Part shown: positions 23,541 through 34,455 of the stretch, one piece after another
Numbering within the stretch: the first letter of the stretch is position 1
Layout: the number at the start of each line of letters is the position of its first letter
DNA from: Patagioenas fasciata
Taxonomy: Eukaryota; Chordata; Aves; Columbiformes; Columbidae
Assembly: GCF_037038585.1 (NCBI RefSeq)
Contig: NW_027288575.1
Coordinates: forward strand, 62,001-126,000
Direction of reading: 5' to 3'
DNA: 64,000 bases
Translations under genes and position numbers: made by a program
The notes under the pieces: generated by a model
Database searches by the model: none
Told to the model about the DNA's origin: nothing
What the model saw: the letters and a program-made list of their open reading frames with translations, nothing else

Positions 23541-25388
23541 ATTCCTGTTTTGCACAGTCTCTGAGTGTGAATTAGAGGTTCCTTCAAGAGCATCAGAATC
23601 TCTTCTGCTCCTTTTGTAAACTGGAGCAGCCACCTTCCTAGGAGTTTTTCCTTTTATCTCACGTACTCGTTCCTGAAGTTCTGAGGTAGGCCTTCCATGC
23701 CACTTATTCATGTTTTCTCCCTGCTCATGTAGGAAGAACCACAGTGAACCTCTTTTTGTGGGCTGTCTCTGCCCTCTCTCTCGAGATTGGAAACGCCTTC
23801 TCCTAACAGCTGAAACATAGGTTTGTGCAGGTCGTGAACGGTACGAGTCTTCTCTGAGCTCTTTGATTTCTTGCAACAGCTTTTCAAACCGGTCATCAGA
23901 TTTTTCACACAGTTTCTCCACAGCGGAGACACAAGCCCGTAGAGAACCAGCAAGGCTGTCCTCAAAGTACCGGAGCTGCTCAATCACTTCATTAATTTCT
24001 TGTACACCTCTAGCCGACCAGACCATTCCTGCCAATGACTTAGCATATGCAGGTGGTGCACTTTGTACAAATCTGCGCCACATAGATTTTGTACAATTGA
24101 TTCTATCTGGGTCTGTCCCCTCTTGGCTGTTTGGTCCTAGATAGATGATCTCTCGCACAGCTAATTCTCTCAGGAACTGGATACCTCTCTCCATAGTATT
24201 CCATTTCCCTAACTTGGATATACAATCTTCCTTGTAGGGAAATCTGACTTTCATAGCTGCCAGGAGTCGGGTCCAGAGAGTAGCGGCATTAGACTCTCTT
24301 GAAATTGCCCTATCAATGGTGGAATCTTTTGACAGAGATCCCAGCTGCCTGGCTTCACCACCTTCTAATTCAATTGTTTCTGCCCCATTGTCCCAGCATC
24401 GCAGCAGCCAGGTTAAAATATTCTCGCCTTCACGACGACTAAAGTCTTTTCGCAGATCTCTCAGCTCACCTGGAGAAAAGGACCGAGTGGTGGTCACTTC
24501 ATCTCCACCCTGTCCTGATGATGATGCCTCTTGGGTTGATGTTGGCCCTGTGCCATCACCTGCTGCACGGGTAGTCTTTCTAGTGACTTTCTTACAACCA
24601 GCAACTGATGCTGATATGGGTTCACCATCATCTGATTCATTTCCAGAGTCTGAATGACTGTCACAATGATTGCTGTGGTTACAGCAGCAACAGTGCCCAG
24701 TGTGTGAAGGCGGGGGGGCTGCCTTGTTAGCCTTTGAGGCTGGAGAAGTAACGTTATCTGCAGCGACCTTGGCAGAGGAGCTCTGCGGAGGAGCTGTAGC
24801 TTCAGCCTGTGAAGCCGCGGTTGGGGGGGCCGTGGCTGCAGCAGCAGCTTTGGCTGTTTTGCCTTTTCTCGAGCGGCTAGGAGTGCTTTTTGCTAAAGCT
24901 TCTGAAGACGCACTGCAAATCTCAGGACTAAGAAGAGACGCAAACCTCCTATTGAACCTCATTTCTCTTAACAGTAACACAAACTGACACACATTCAGCA
25001 AACCAGATAACACCATCACAGTTCTATCAAAGCTCCAAGGGTATTCAAAGTTCTCTAACACATTTGCAAACTGTCCCAGCGAAATCACAAAAGTATTGTT
25101 AGTCAGCCTTTCTAAAGATTCGCTTGACCAATTAGCAAATATAGAGCCATTCTGCTCTTTAATCTCTCCTGGAGGTTTTTCAAGGTAAAGCAGAAGCGAG
25201 TAGAAATTCATTAGCGGCTGCAGTATAATGAAATAAACCAGTGCCATACCACACAGAATCATCATGACCGCTGTCCAGTTTCTTGTTGTTATATAATGAA
25301 TACTTCGATTCAGAAAGAAACACCAACACAGATATGGGATCAGCGAGCACAATGTAGAAAATAACTGATACAACTTTTGCCATAACAT
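23538..25388 (-). CDS. gag: ERV Gag with predicted N-terminal membrane segments (616 aa)
   Basis: I chose the ATG at 25388 because the frame upstream has only a GTG (25409) preceded by a stop. Three hydrophobic stretches lie at about residues 7-26, 40-69 and 123-140, which is unusual for Gag. Two N-glycosylation sequons (NWS about 86, NNT about 97) lie between the second and third. Then come an Ala/Pro/Ser-rich linker (about 163-225), a His/Cys-rich cluster (about 229-247), an acidic stretch, and a capsid-like helical region from about 304 to 465. After it are a probable coiled coil (about 470-515), an Arg-rich region (RRRRF, about 529-533) and a short conserved-looking block beginning SLWFF (about 548). 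There is no CCHC zinc knuckle and no Gly2, so no myristoylation signal. Assignment as Gag rests on position 5' of pol and the capsid-like and basic regions. Confidence 0.85.
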   Translation of the reverse strand: MLWQKLYQLFSTLCSLIPYLCWCFFLNRSIHYITTRNWTAVMMILCGMALVYFIILQPLMNFYSLLLYLEKPPGEIKEQNGSIFANWSSESLERLTNNTFVISLGQFANVLENFEYPWSFDRTVMVLSGLLNVCQFVLLLREMRFNRRFASLLSPEICSASSEALAKSTPSRSRKGKTAKAAAAATAPPTAASQAEATAPPQSSSAKVAADNVTSPASKANKAAPPPSHTGHCCCCNHSNHCDSHSDSGNESDDGEPISASVAGCKKVTRKTTRAAGDGTGPTSTQEASSSGQGGDEVTTTRSFSPGELRDLRKDFSRREGENILTWLLRCWDNGAETIELEGGEARQLGSLSKDSTIDRAISRESNAATLWTRLLAAMKVRFPYKEDCISKLGKWNTMERGIQFLRELAVREIIYLGPNSQEGTDPDRINCTKSMWRRFVQSAPPAYAKSLAGMVWSARGVQEINEVIEQLRYFEDSLAGSLRACVSAVEKLCEKSDDRFEKLLQEIKELREDSYRSRPAQTYVSAVRRRRFQSRERGQRQPTKRGSLWFFLHEQGENMNKWHGRPTSELQERVREIKGKTPRKVAAPVYKRSRRDSDALEGTSNSHSETVQNRN

Positions 25389-25554
25389 CTTTAAATCAAT
25401 GTAATTCACTTTGCCTTAATACCACTAAATAATATCCCAAGTAAACAGACACACAAGTATCACAACTCTATGAGTTGGCACCGTGCCAAGAAAATTGAAA
25501 GGTACGTCAGAGCAGTAGAAAAGCCAAAAATCTCCAAATTTACCCCTTTCTTTT

Positions 25555-25572
25555 GCCCCACGTTGGGCGCCA
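25555..25572 (-). other. Primer-binding site, tRNA-Lys1,2 type
   Basis: The minus strand reads TGGCGCCCAACGTGGGGC, 18 nt complementary to the 3' end of tRNA-Lys1,2, six bases inside the 5' LTR. A leader of about 165 bases follows before the gag ATG. Confidence 0.9.
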
Positions 25573-25578
25573 ATTATC

Positions 25579-26251
25579 TGTCGAGGGTTAGGATTGCGGG
25601 GTGACAATCAAACCCTGGCAGATGTATTGTTAACCCCCTCTCCCCCCCACTTCCCCCTTTTGCCCCTCCCTCTCCCCCCTTCCCACTCAGGACAGGCGAT
25701 CGGGAGGGAAAGAAGGACAGAGAGAAGAGAGTTGGAAAAGTTAAAGATGTTTTACTAATGCTACTAATAAGAATAGAGAAAATAATACAAAATATACAAA
25801 ACCAATCTTGTAAGTCTCAGCAACTTCAGAGCCAGCACCCAAAGTCCTGGATTAGACTCTGTAGCCAACCGGAGCTGGATTCAGTCTCTCACTAGGCCTC
25901 AGTTCGCAGGGACGACCAGCAAGGTCCTCTCCTAATGTCAGCCATGAGGAAAAAAAAAAGGGAAAGAGAGCAAAAGGGAAAAGGGCCGAGATCCTCGTGA
26001 TCTCCCACTTTTATATGAAGTATTCACGTGAATGGAATGTTATACACCGTTGGTCAGTCTCTCGATCACCAGTTTCTCGTTGCCCCTCTCGCGAGATGTC
26101 CATCCGTGCTTATCAATAAGTTTGCATTCCATTGCTAGGTTTAACCAAAACATGTGTCGGGTTCTCCAGGAAAATGCAGCTAATATGAAGGCTTTAGCTG
26201 ACAGGCAAAAATTCGCTAAAAGAGAAACTTGTTTTTAACAAAACCAGGACA
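25579..26251 (-). repeat. 5' LTR of the ERV (promoter)
   Basis: 673 bp, identical by eye to the 3' LTR. The TATA-like element on the minus strand lies at 26008-26017, so U3 is about 235 bp and transcription should start near 25980, running leftward through the leader and gag. Assigned as the 5' LTR because the primer-binding site and gag are adjacent on its left. Confidence 0.95.
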
Positions 26252-26256
26252 CACGT
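26252..26256. repeat. Right target-site duplication (CACGT)
   Basis: CACGT directly follows the CA that ends the right LTR and matches 19307-19311. Array sequence resumes here. Confidence 0.93.
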
Positions 26257-27364
26257 GAATGCCATCCTGCAATATATAAATACCAAGGACAGATTTCTCT
26301 GTTTGCAATTCCCACACTCGTGTTTACAGGTCAAACACGTGTTCTCCTCCCCCGGGAATTTTCAGGCACGTTGGGACTGTGACCCCCTCTTTTCAGGGGG
26401 ACTCCCTTTTGACCCCCGCATCCCCCACCCGCATCGCCGGCCCCTGCTCACGCTGGGGCGCCACAAGTGACACCGTCACGCGACACGAGGGAAACGGCCC
26501 CGACAGGCAGCTCATTGTGTCATTTACTCTCATTGTGTCATTTACACGTGCACGTACCACAACCCCCAAAAAGCAGGGGGGGGCTCCCCTAGGAAAACAA
26601 AGCGGGGGCAGCGCCCCAAACAGCCGCAGCCCCCGGCCCACAGGCCGGCAGCCGCCCCCCGGCACGGGAATGCTCCTGGCCAACCTGAGAAGGGAGCTGC
26701 TGTGAGTGCCACCCAATAGCCATACCCCTCTTTTCTAGGCAGCTTGGAGAACCCTATTTGCCAGTGTTGTCCTGGGACATTTCCCTCGTCCAATTGTTCT
26801 TATTTATACCCTGTATACAGTATTAAGATGATGGTTTTCTAGACACATTTCACATTGCTGGGTCACTCCTTCGCAAACAGTTTATAAATTCACTCTTACC
26901 TTTTCACCTAATCGTAACAGAGCGCATCAGCTCCTTGCGCTGCGAGGTACCACTGCTCTCCCGTCACCAGTGACAGCTTCTTTGGACCCTAATTCTAATT
27001 CGGCTATAAATCTCCTATTAATTTCTTATCCTCTTTGTTGCGGTTTCCTGATGTTGGCTGGAGGAGACAGCCACCTGGGATCAGAGGTGTGGCTTTTGTA
27101 TCGGTCTCTGTCCTTTCGGTGGCTGGTTTCACACTGGCATCTGCTAACTTATTTCCAGTTTCCTGATCAGTGTTTCCCTTCTGAGGCCCTTTGCAACGCA
27201 CGATGGTAACTTTTCCAGCAACAGCACAGCTTCCAACAACTGGAGTATCATGTTTAATCTGTTTAAAAAGCATGCAATTGAAGAAGCGAACGTATGCTTG
27301 CCTGTTTGAGTGAGCGTTCCTTAAACAGCTTCTCTACGTATGTCGCCGGATATCTTTGCTGCAG

Positions 27365-28205
27365 GTTTCGCTGCATCGTTCATCCGTTCGAGCAGAAGCT
27401 GACCGTTTCAACTGCAGTCATCATCATAGCCGTCACTTGGATTCTGGCCATCGCAATCACGTGTCCTTCTGCCGTCATGCTGCACGTACAAGAAGAGAAA
27501 CATTTCAGGGTGATCCTCGGCTACGGCAACGAAACCCGCCCCGTATACTGGTGCCGAGAGGACTGGCCTGACCCAGGAATGAGAAAGATCTACACAACAG
27601 TTCTCTTTGCGAACATCTATCTGGCTCCCCTGTCGCTCACTGTTATCATGTACGCCAGGATAAGCATTGCTCTCTTCAACACTGCGATGCCCACGGTGGG
27701 AAAGCACAGCCAGGAGCGATGGCACAGCACGTCAAAGAAGAAACAAAGAGTAATCAAAATGCTCATTATTGTGGTTTTGCTTTTCACCCTCTCCTGGCTT
27801 CCCTTGTGGACTCTGATGATGCTTTCTGACTATGTCAACCTTTCAGATGTCCAGTTGCACTTCTTTCACATTTATATCTATCCCTTTGCTCACCGGCTGG
27901 CCTTTTTCAATAGCAGCGTCAACCCCATCATCTCCGGTTTCTTTAACGAAAACTCTCACCGGGGCTTTCAAGCCGCCTTTCAACTTCAGCTCTGCTCCCG
28001 GGAGGTGGCTCACAGGGACACCTGTTCTCAGCAAGGCCACAGCAATGTCATTTTGTCAGCTGGCAACCCCCAGACACCCCAGGACCAAGCTTCTCAAAAC
28101 CCTAAGGGAAAAGGGAAGACAGTTAGGAAAGGAAATTGGGTGAATAACCAGCAAGATTTGACAATGGAGGCTCTAGAAGACACCTGCAATGACGGGATTA
28201 AGTGA
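27365..28205 (+). pseudogene. NPFFR2-like: NPFFR2-like terminal exon, copy C
   Basis: Third copy of the NPFFR2-like last exon, acceptor CAG ending at 27364, open to TGA at 28203-28205. It lies about 1.1 kb past the right LTR of the inserted retrovirus, which is on the opposite strand. The sequence is almost the same as copy B, again with NPIIS in place of NPxxY. The near identity of B and C, compared with A, points to recent duplication or gene conversion between neighbouring units. Confidence 0.85.
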
Positions 28206-29217
28206 AACATGCTATGCACTACCAAAACGATGTAAGCCTAGCAGAGTTGGTTTGTTGTGTTGTGAAACTCACGCTCTGTCAGCCCCTTGACAGTGTTTCT
28301 TTTTTGAAGGAGATACGCAACTTGCCCAGTATCTGAATGTGTGATGTGAGCAGAAAGCCAAATTCATCCTCCTGTGTTAGCAGCTTGAAGAAGGTGCAAC
28401 CGCCCTGCAGTCAGTGATGACCCACTCTGCTCCCGAACTGGGCTGGAGCAGAGACGTGGCTAAAACGGGCGAGCGTAGGGAGGAGACTCAGCCCAGCAGG
28501 TACCACACGGAACGTGAAACTCCGGGCAGCGCGCCTTCGTTTCAAGGGAGGAACACGCACACAGAGCACAAAGGACGTTACTCTACCTGAGACACACACT
28601 GTCCTTAGCAGCTGCACAGCAACGTTGTCTCTGTGATTTGGAGTTCTGGTGGCAAATGATGGAGCTCCGTACGTCGCACCTTTCAAACCTGCACACAGAA
28701 AGACGCTTCACCCCACAGGTGACACCAGAAACTAGGAAGCCTCCAAAAAGAATTTACAACCCCACAGCCAAACCAGTTACACTCACCCCCACAACCAATC
28801 CTGCTCTACACACATCTCCTTCTCCTTCAGACACCCTTCAACAGCCAGATCCACAGTCATCTCCCAATGGGTCATTCACTGCACTAAACGCAGCAGGGCG
28901 GGGGAGAGGGGGGGGGAACTAAAGGAAATTTTAAAAAAACCCTCCCTGACTGTGTTTTTTTCAGTGGCATTTCTTGGCGTTATTTTTGTCGGGCGTTGGA
29001 GGTAAAGGTTTAGCTTCCATTACCTGCTGGGCAGTCGTCACTGCATGCCCAGGTTCACGTACCCCTTGCTTTATGCAAAGCTGCTTCCATCAGCGACCCA
29101 GGAGTCTTCAGCATCCTCCAGCGGCTGGTCCTTTCAATCCGCTCCGCCGGAGCGAACAGCTTCTGCTGTTTCCAAGCAATCGTGGGCCACCGACTGCAAA
29201 ACGGATCCACTGAGGAA

Positions 29218-29482
29218 AGAAGCCGGATCGACAATGTTAGTGGTAGAAATATTTACATCTTTAAACGTTCTAAGGAGCCACCGAGGCAGGGATGTCGTTT
29301 TTACACAAATGGGGACGGACACTGACACACAGATACCTGGCCGCGAGCCCTGCGGGGCGAACAGCGCCTCTGCCCCCGGCCGTGCGCTGCAGTACCCGAG
29401 TTTCGCCACAGGGCGGCAGCACTGAGGCGCGCTGCGGCACGGCATTGGGGCGCCCGGGTGCAGCACCGCGCTTTGCCCACAG
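29218..29482. repeat. 275-bp direct repeat, first copy in unit C
   Basis: Unit C counterpart of 5133-5407, to the right of the retroviral insertion. The end coordinate is approximate. Confidence 0.85.
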
Positions 29483-30572
29483 GACGGCAGCACTGAGACC
29501 GCCGCGGCAGCCCGGGCCGAGCGGTTGTGCCGCGTTTCGCGGGAATCCCGCAGAAAAATAAACAAAAAACAAACACAACAAAACAAAAACGCACACAGAG
29601 AGCCGCGGCACGAAAGCCACGCGTACAGGACACAGAACCCGCTGGGCCTCACCCCGAGCTCCCACCGAAGCGGCGCCCCAGTCGCCACACCACCAAGCCT
29701 GCAACCGCACCTTAGCTCTGGTTTTCTGCATCCCCCCCCACAGCGGAAAAAACCCTCCTATCTTGCATTGCTCTTTGGCATTACAACTGCACAGGTGTGA
29801 ACTCATCAAAGTAAAGCAGCCATCTCACAGACACACACTCAGAACTCGACTAGGCTGGGGTTTCTCTTTGTGTTACACAAACGGACTCTCACTCCTCTAA
29901 GGAAACAAATTCATTCTTAAGCATAGCCTCTCCCTGGGGGAAAAAAATGCCCACTCCGAGCTCCCAAACACTAGGGAGCTGTGGGGAAACCAGTGAAAGC
30001 CAAAACCAACAGCAGCAACGTCAAGTGGAATTTGGCTTAAATTCTGATCATGCACTTAAAAGCCTCTCTCTGTCCTACCAATGGCTGGTCATTCTTTGGA
30101 AGGACAAACTTTCTTACCTGAACATCCTAAATTGAAGACTCCACGGAACAGAACGAAGATTGAGCCACAGGACAACGGTGCCATTGATTTACACTAATGG
30201 GGAAAAAAACACCCTAGAAGTCAAACCCAAATTTACTTATTACTTCCCATCACATTTCATCCCTTACATTTCAACTGGCAGCAAGGTGTTCAAAAATTAA
30301 CTATGCCCATGCCACTTACCACTTAGATTAAACTCTACATATAAATCTTAAAGGCTATTTCCAGCGTGCCCATAAATTCATGTGAACAAAGAAAAGGGCA
30401 ACGCTCGACCCTAAGGAGGGAAAGAGGCGGCTGTTCCTCTATGGCAGATCAAACTGCCTTCTTTTACCTGCAACACGTGGAACTGCCGCGGGACCCGTTC
30501 GCCAACGGGCTGTGCATTCTTAACTAAAACTGGTCGCCAGCTTCTCCGCAGAGGCACTGAATTTGCCTCTTC

Positions 30573-30620
30573 TTTTTTTTTTTTTTTTTCCCCCACGTGG
30601 GGAAAAAAAAAAAAAAAAAA
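30573..30620. repeat. Poly-T / CACGTG / poly-A palindrome, unit C
   Basis: Inverted repeat of about 24 bp per arm with one mismatch, same core as unit B, centred between 30596 and 30597. This is the longest of the three. Confidence 0.85.
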
Positions 30621-31007
30621 ACACAAAAAACACACACCAAAAAAAGACAAAGGAATGATCTCTTCCAGGCCTTTTCTCTAAACCGTCAAGTCATTAGAAA
30701 ATTGCACATGTCTTCTCCAAGCAGAATGAGCCTGTGATTCCATACAAAAGGAGGGCAAGGAGCAGGTCAGCTTGTCAGAGACAGATAGGGACAGGGAGCA
30801 AGACAAGGTGACACAGAGAGAGGGAGAGAAAGGCAAAAGGGACGGAGAGGCAGGGCAAGGGGAAGGAGAGGCCAAAATGAGCGCTCCGCAGCCTCCCCTC
30901 CCTCGCCTCGACCCCCGTTTCCCCGTTAACTCCCGGTGCCCGCCCCGAGACACCACGGACGCGCTTGCCAGGGAGGCAGCTGTTCAAACAGGATTGAGTC
31001 GGTGCGC

Positions 31008-31374
31008 TCTGATTGGCTGCTTTTCACCCCAGCGCGCCGTCCTCCTATTGGATGCTCCTTCCCGCGCTCCGCGCCCAGGTGCCCGCCACAGGGTCTGACC
31101 TGACTGAGGACTGCGCAATTTGGGCATGCGCAGTACTGACGCCTCAACGCCCGCCCCTCTGGCAATCTGATTGGCTGCCTGCGCACATCAATTGCCATTC
31201 TCCCCGCCTATCAGCGCTCCGCCCCTCCAGCCCTCCCGAGCGATCTGATTGGCCCGCTCTGCATCCTCACTCGCCTTCTCGCCACCCTGCCGGGACCCCC
31301 ACGCCCTTTGCCCGCGCGGCTTCCAACAGCCGCCTTTAAAAGGAAACAACAAACCGCGCTCCTTTGCTTTACAC
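31008..31374. promoter_or_regulatory. CCAAT-rich CpG promoter-like block, unit C
   Basis: Same block as in units A and B, with the first ATTGG just after 31010 and the TTTAAAAGG element near 31335. All four CCAAT boxes are retained. Confidence 0.55.
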
Positions 31375-31646
31375 TGAGGAAAGAAGCCGGATCGACAATG
31401 TTAGTGGTAGCAATATTTACATCTTTAAACGTTCTAAGGAGCCACCGAGGGAGGGATGTCGTTTTTACACAAATGGGGACGGGCACTGACACACAGATAC
31501 CTGGCCGCGAGCCCTGCGGGGCGAACAGCGCCTCTGCCCCCGGCCGTGCGCTGCAGTACCCGAGTTTCGCCACAGGGCGGCAGCACTGAGGCGCGCTGCG
31601 GCACGGCATTGGGGCGCCCGGGTGCAGCACCGTGCTTTGCGCACAG
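31372..31646. repeat. 275-bp direct repeat, second copy in unit C
   Basis: Unit C counterpart of 7306-7580, following the unit's CCAAT-rich block. Confidence 0.85.
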
Positions 31647-32643
31647 CCTTTCCTTCCTTGTCCAATTTATACAATGGCCTCTGCTCACAAGATTTCATCA
31701 AGGTTGCTCTATTCACATTATCACCAGGTGGTTCCTCAATCTCTTTCCTGTGAGCTAAAATATACCCTAACGGGCTCTTTTTCAGAATACCGCTACTACG
31801 CCGTCCTCCCATTACGCGTCACATGGAACGACACAGCTCATCTTGTAACAAATACGAGCAAATAACTATTAACACCTACAGCAGTACTCCACAGATAATA
31901 CTCAAACCTACCCACGACACACCGCCCTCACAAGTTGTACTCCAAGTTTATCCCACCGTCTCCAAAACAAAACAATTCCGGTACCCAGCTCAAATCTCTC
32001 TAACACTCAGCACCGCAATTAGGACACTCTGCAACACAGATGGCTCCACAACGCTCACACTCCTCGCAAGTTAAAGCCACAGCAGCTCCTGCTGTAGTTT
32101 TCGGTGTTCAAGTGCATAGTCAGAACCAAGGCACATCCAAGAATTAAACCGAACTACGGTACTCTTCACAGCTACATACAGAGCCAGCTTTGCACCACAA
32201 CGGAGCACGGGAACAACCAACACCAAAAGCTGGCCGCACAAACAACTCCACAGCAACTACTGTATACCTCTAAGGTGCTCGCAACCCCGTCCACGCTATC
32301 CTGCCGAAATTCCGTACCACGACTTACGGACAGTTCGCGAGCACGTGACCGGTCCCAAATTTCAGAGAAGAAAGACTTCTCACCAGAGGTCCTCGTCCGT
32401 CCCCGCGGCGATCCGACCGAGACGAGGAGTCTCTCCAGAGACATCCCCGGGGTGCGCCAAGAGAGTCCTCGGCTCCACGGGCCCTGCGGCCGGACAGAGC
32501 GGGTCCTCCGGCTGGCTCACCGCCTGAAACGGGGAAAGAAACGGGACGGCAGAGTCAGCAGCACTGCTAAGCCACGTTCTTTATTTCATTTGACGATGTT
32601 AGTTATAATTGTTTAGTTTCTCGCTGACAATACATCTGTTAAT

Positions 32644-34455
32644 TATTAGTCAAATATAAACTAAGCTCTCAGCTTCTAAACAACGTGTTACTTAATCTTC
32701 CATCTCCCTCTTGTCGTGCAGAAGGATCTAAAAGGTGAAAAATATCCCCTCATCGTGCAGGCGGTCAGAAAGCATTTACCTCATGTCAACTGGTTAATGA
32801 CGGGTACACCTTCTATAACTTCATCGCAGTATACGTTAACTTGGCAGCTTCTCTTCAAAAGCGAGAAGAGAAAAAAGGGACAGGGCTCTGAAAAAACAAG
32901 GCAGAGATCAAAGCAGCGGGGGGGACAGAGGAAAAGAGGCCGGAAGAGCACCAGGAACAGGGCACAGAAAGAAACAAATCGGCGCGGCGGCAGCGGCGCG
33001 GAGACGGAGGAAAAAAACCCGGCACGGTCAACGGGACAGAGAGGAACGCGACCACGGGCAGGGAGCGGGACACGGGGACACGGCGAGGAACCACGGGACG
33101 CGGAGAGATACCAAAAAGTCGGCAAAAAAGACTCTCTAACGCTGTTCTGAAAGTGTTGAACGGCGGGCAATTTCAATACAGCGCACCGCACGCTCAGAGG
33201 ATGGCCCCTGTATTTGAGCGTACGTGTGATTCACGCTTCTTGGTATTCTTTACATACACCTATTGCACATTCATTTGCTTCTACCGCTTAGTTAGTGCAT
33301 TAAACAGAAGTTCTTTCCATAACCCCACCCTTCGCTGGCAGTCCATCTCTGGTATGCCAGTGTCCATCAAGGGTCTCCAGGGGTCCCCGGTGCCCCTGCA
33401 GCCCGGTGCCCCCTGCCCCGGTGTCGGCTCCTCGACCTCATTTCTTGAGCACGCCTGCTGTCATTTTGTGCTGCTACTCAAGTAGCTCCTTCTCCATTTA
33501 GTGGAACGTCCCGTTTTCCCAGCCTGCGAGCCAAGGACATCCCGCTTTGCCCCACCTCCAGTCCCTACAGAGCTAGTGTTTCTCTGTTAGGTTTCTGTTC
33601 CGTTAGGCCTGGTCTTGCTGCCTTATGCCAAGGGCTTTCGACAAGATTTTTGTTCCTCCTATCAACGGGAAGCAAGAGAGAGGGCAACAGGCAAAAACGA
33701 TGGCAGAGCGAGAGACCGCGGGGAACACAGGGGCTTGGAGGAAGAAAGAGAGGAATGAGGAGCCCCGCGGAGAGACGGAGGACAGGAAAAAAGAAAATAA
33801 AAAGAGAGAAAAAAAACGGGGCGGGGGGCAGCACAAAGGCTCAGAACGTGAACGAGGACGGGAACAGCGCCGTACGGAATGAAGAAAGCCGGCAACGCCG
33901 AGCACGACAAAGGCACAGAGAGAGAGACGGCGAAGGGAGGGAGGAAGGAAAGAGACAGAGCAGCACATACAGACACAGAGAGGAAACTAATGGCAGGGAA
34001 AAGAACGGGCCAGAGAAAGCGTGGGGAAAAAGGAGACGGAGGGGCAGGGAGGCACCAGGACACACAAGCCGGGGACGAGGCCCCGAGGGCCAGGGACTCA
34101 CAGCGGCTCTCGCTTTCGGTGGCTGCCAGGAGGCTTCTAACAGCTCAGACGCTCCCGTCTCCTTCTCTCCTCCCTTCCTCTCCGGTAACTCGGGGCGCTC
34201 GGCCGTCCTCAGCCTAGGAGAACACGGTGGGGTGTCAGGGCTCCACGAGACGAGGCTTCGGGGACATGGAGCCTCGCTGGCTCGCTCGCCAGGCAGCCGT
34301 CCCGCTCCAGGATACGCGCACGGACCCTGCCGCGCACGTTGGCCCCCGGCCCGCCGCACGCCGTGCAGAGGGAGCCTTCGCCACCCGGAGAGAGGGGCTC
34401 GCTCTCTCGCCCGCCGCAGGAAGCGGACGTTGGGCCGACGGCCCCGCATTTCTTC
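32644..34455. repeat. Partial array unit D, running into block E
   Basis: Starts with the same sequence as the other units and stays close to them for about 1.8 kb. It departs after a shared GGAAGCGGACGT stretch near 34430-34455. Units A to C continue there into AT-rich DNA, whereas this copy continues into a GC-rich segment shared only with 58930 onward. It is the broken end of the 8.57-kb array and contains no receptor exon. Confidence 0.9.

Larger units (their letters stand above)
19312..26251 (-). mobile_element. Env-less ERV provirus, ERV-L-like, minus strand (6,940 bp)
   Basis: Complete proviral layout on the minus strand: 5' LTR (25579-26251), Lys-type primer site, gag, in-frame amber, pro-pol, polypurine tract, 3' LTR (19312-19984), all bounded by CACGT duplications. 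Both LTRs are 673 bp and look identical on reading through them; both large frames are open. Only about 350 bp separates the end of pol from the polypurine tract, so there is no env. The polymerase (LPQGW...SPTICHGLI, YIDDI) resembles class III ERV-L elements, while the primer site is of a tRNA-Lys type better known from class II. Very likely young and possibly still mobile as an intracellular retrotransposon; mobility is an inference. Confidence 0.95.
17138..32643. repeat. Tandem array unit C, split by a 6.9-kb retrovirus
   Basis: Third repeat of the array. Subtracting the 6,940-bp element and its 5-bp target duplication leaves about 8,561 bp, matching units A and B. The left part (17138-19311) and right part (26252-32643) together contain every landmark of a standard unit, including the receptor exon, palindrome, CCAAT block and both 275-bp repeats. 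Confidence 0.95.

Noticed and set aside
24640-24720. His/Cys-rich cluster in Gag as a nucleocapsid zinc knuckle
   Set aside because: The spacing does not fit CX2CX4HX4C and the cluster lies before the capsid-like region instead of after it.
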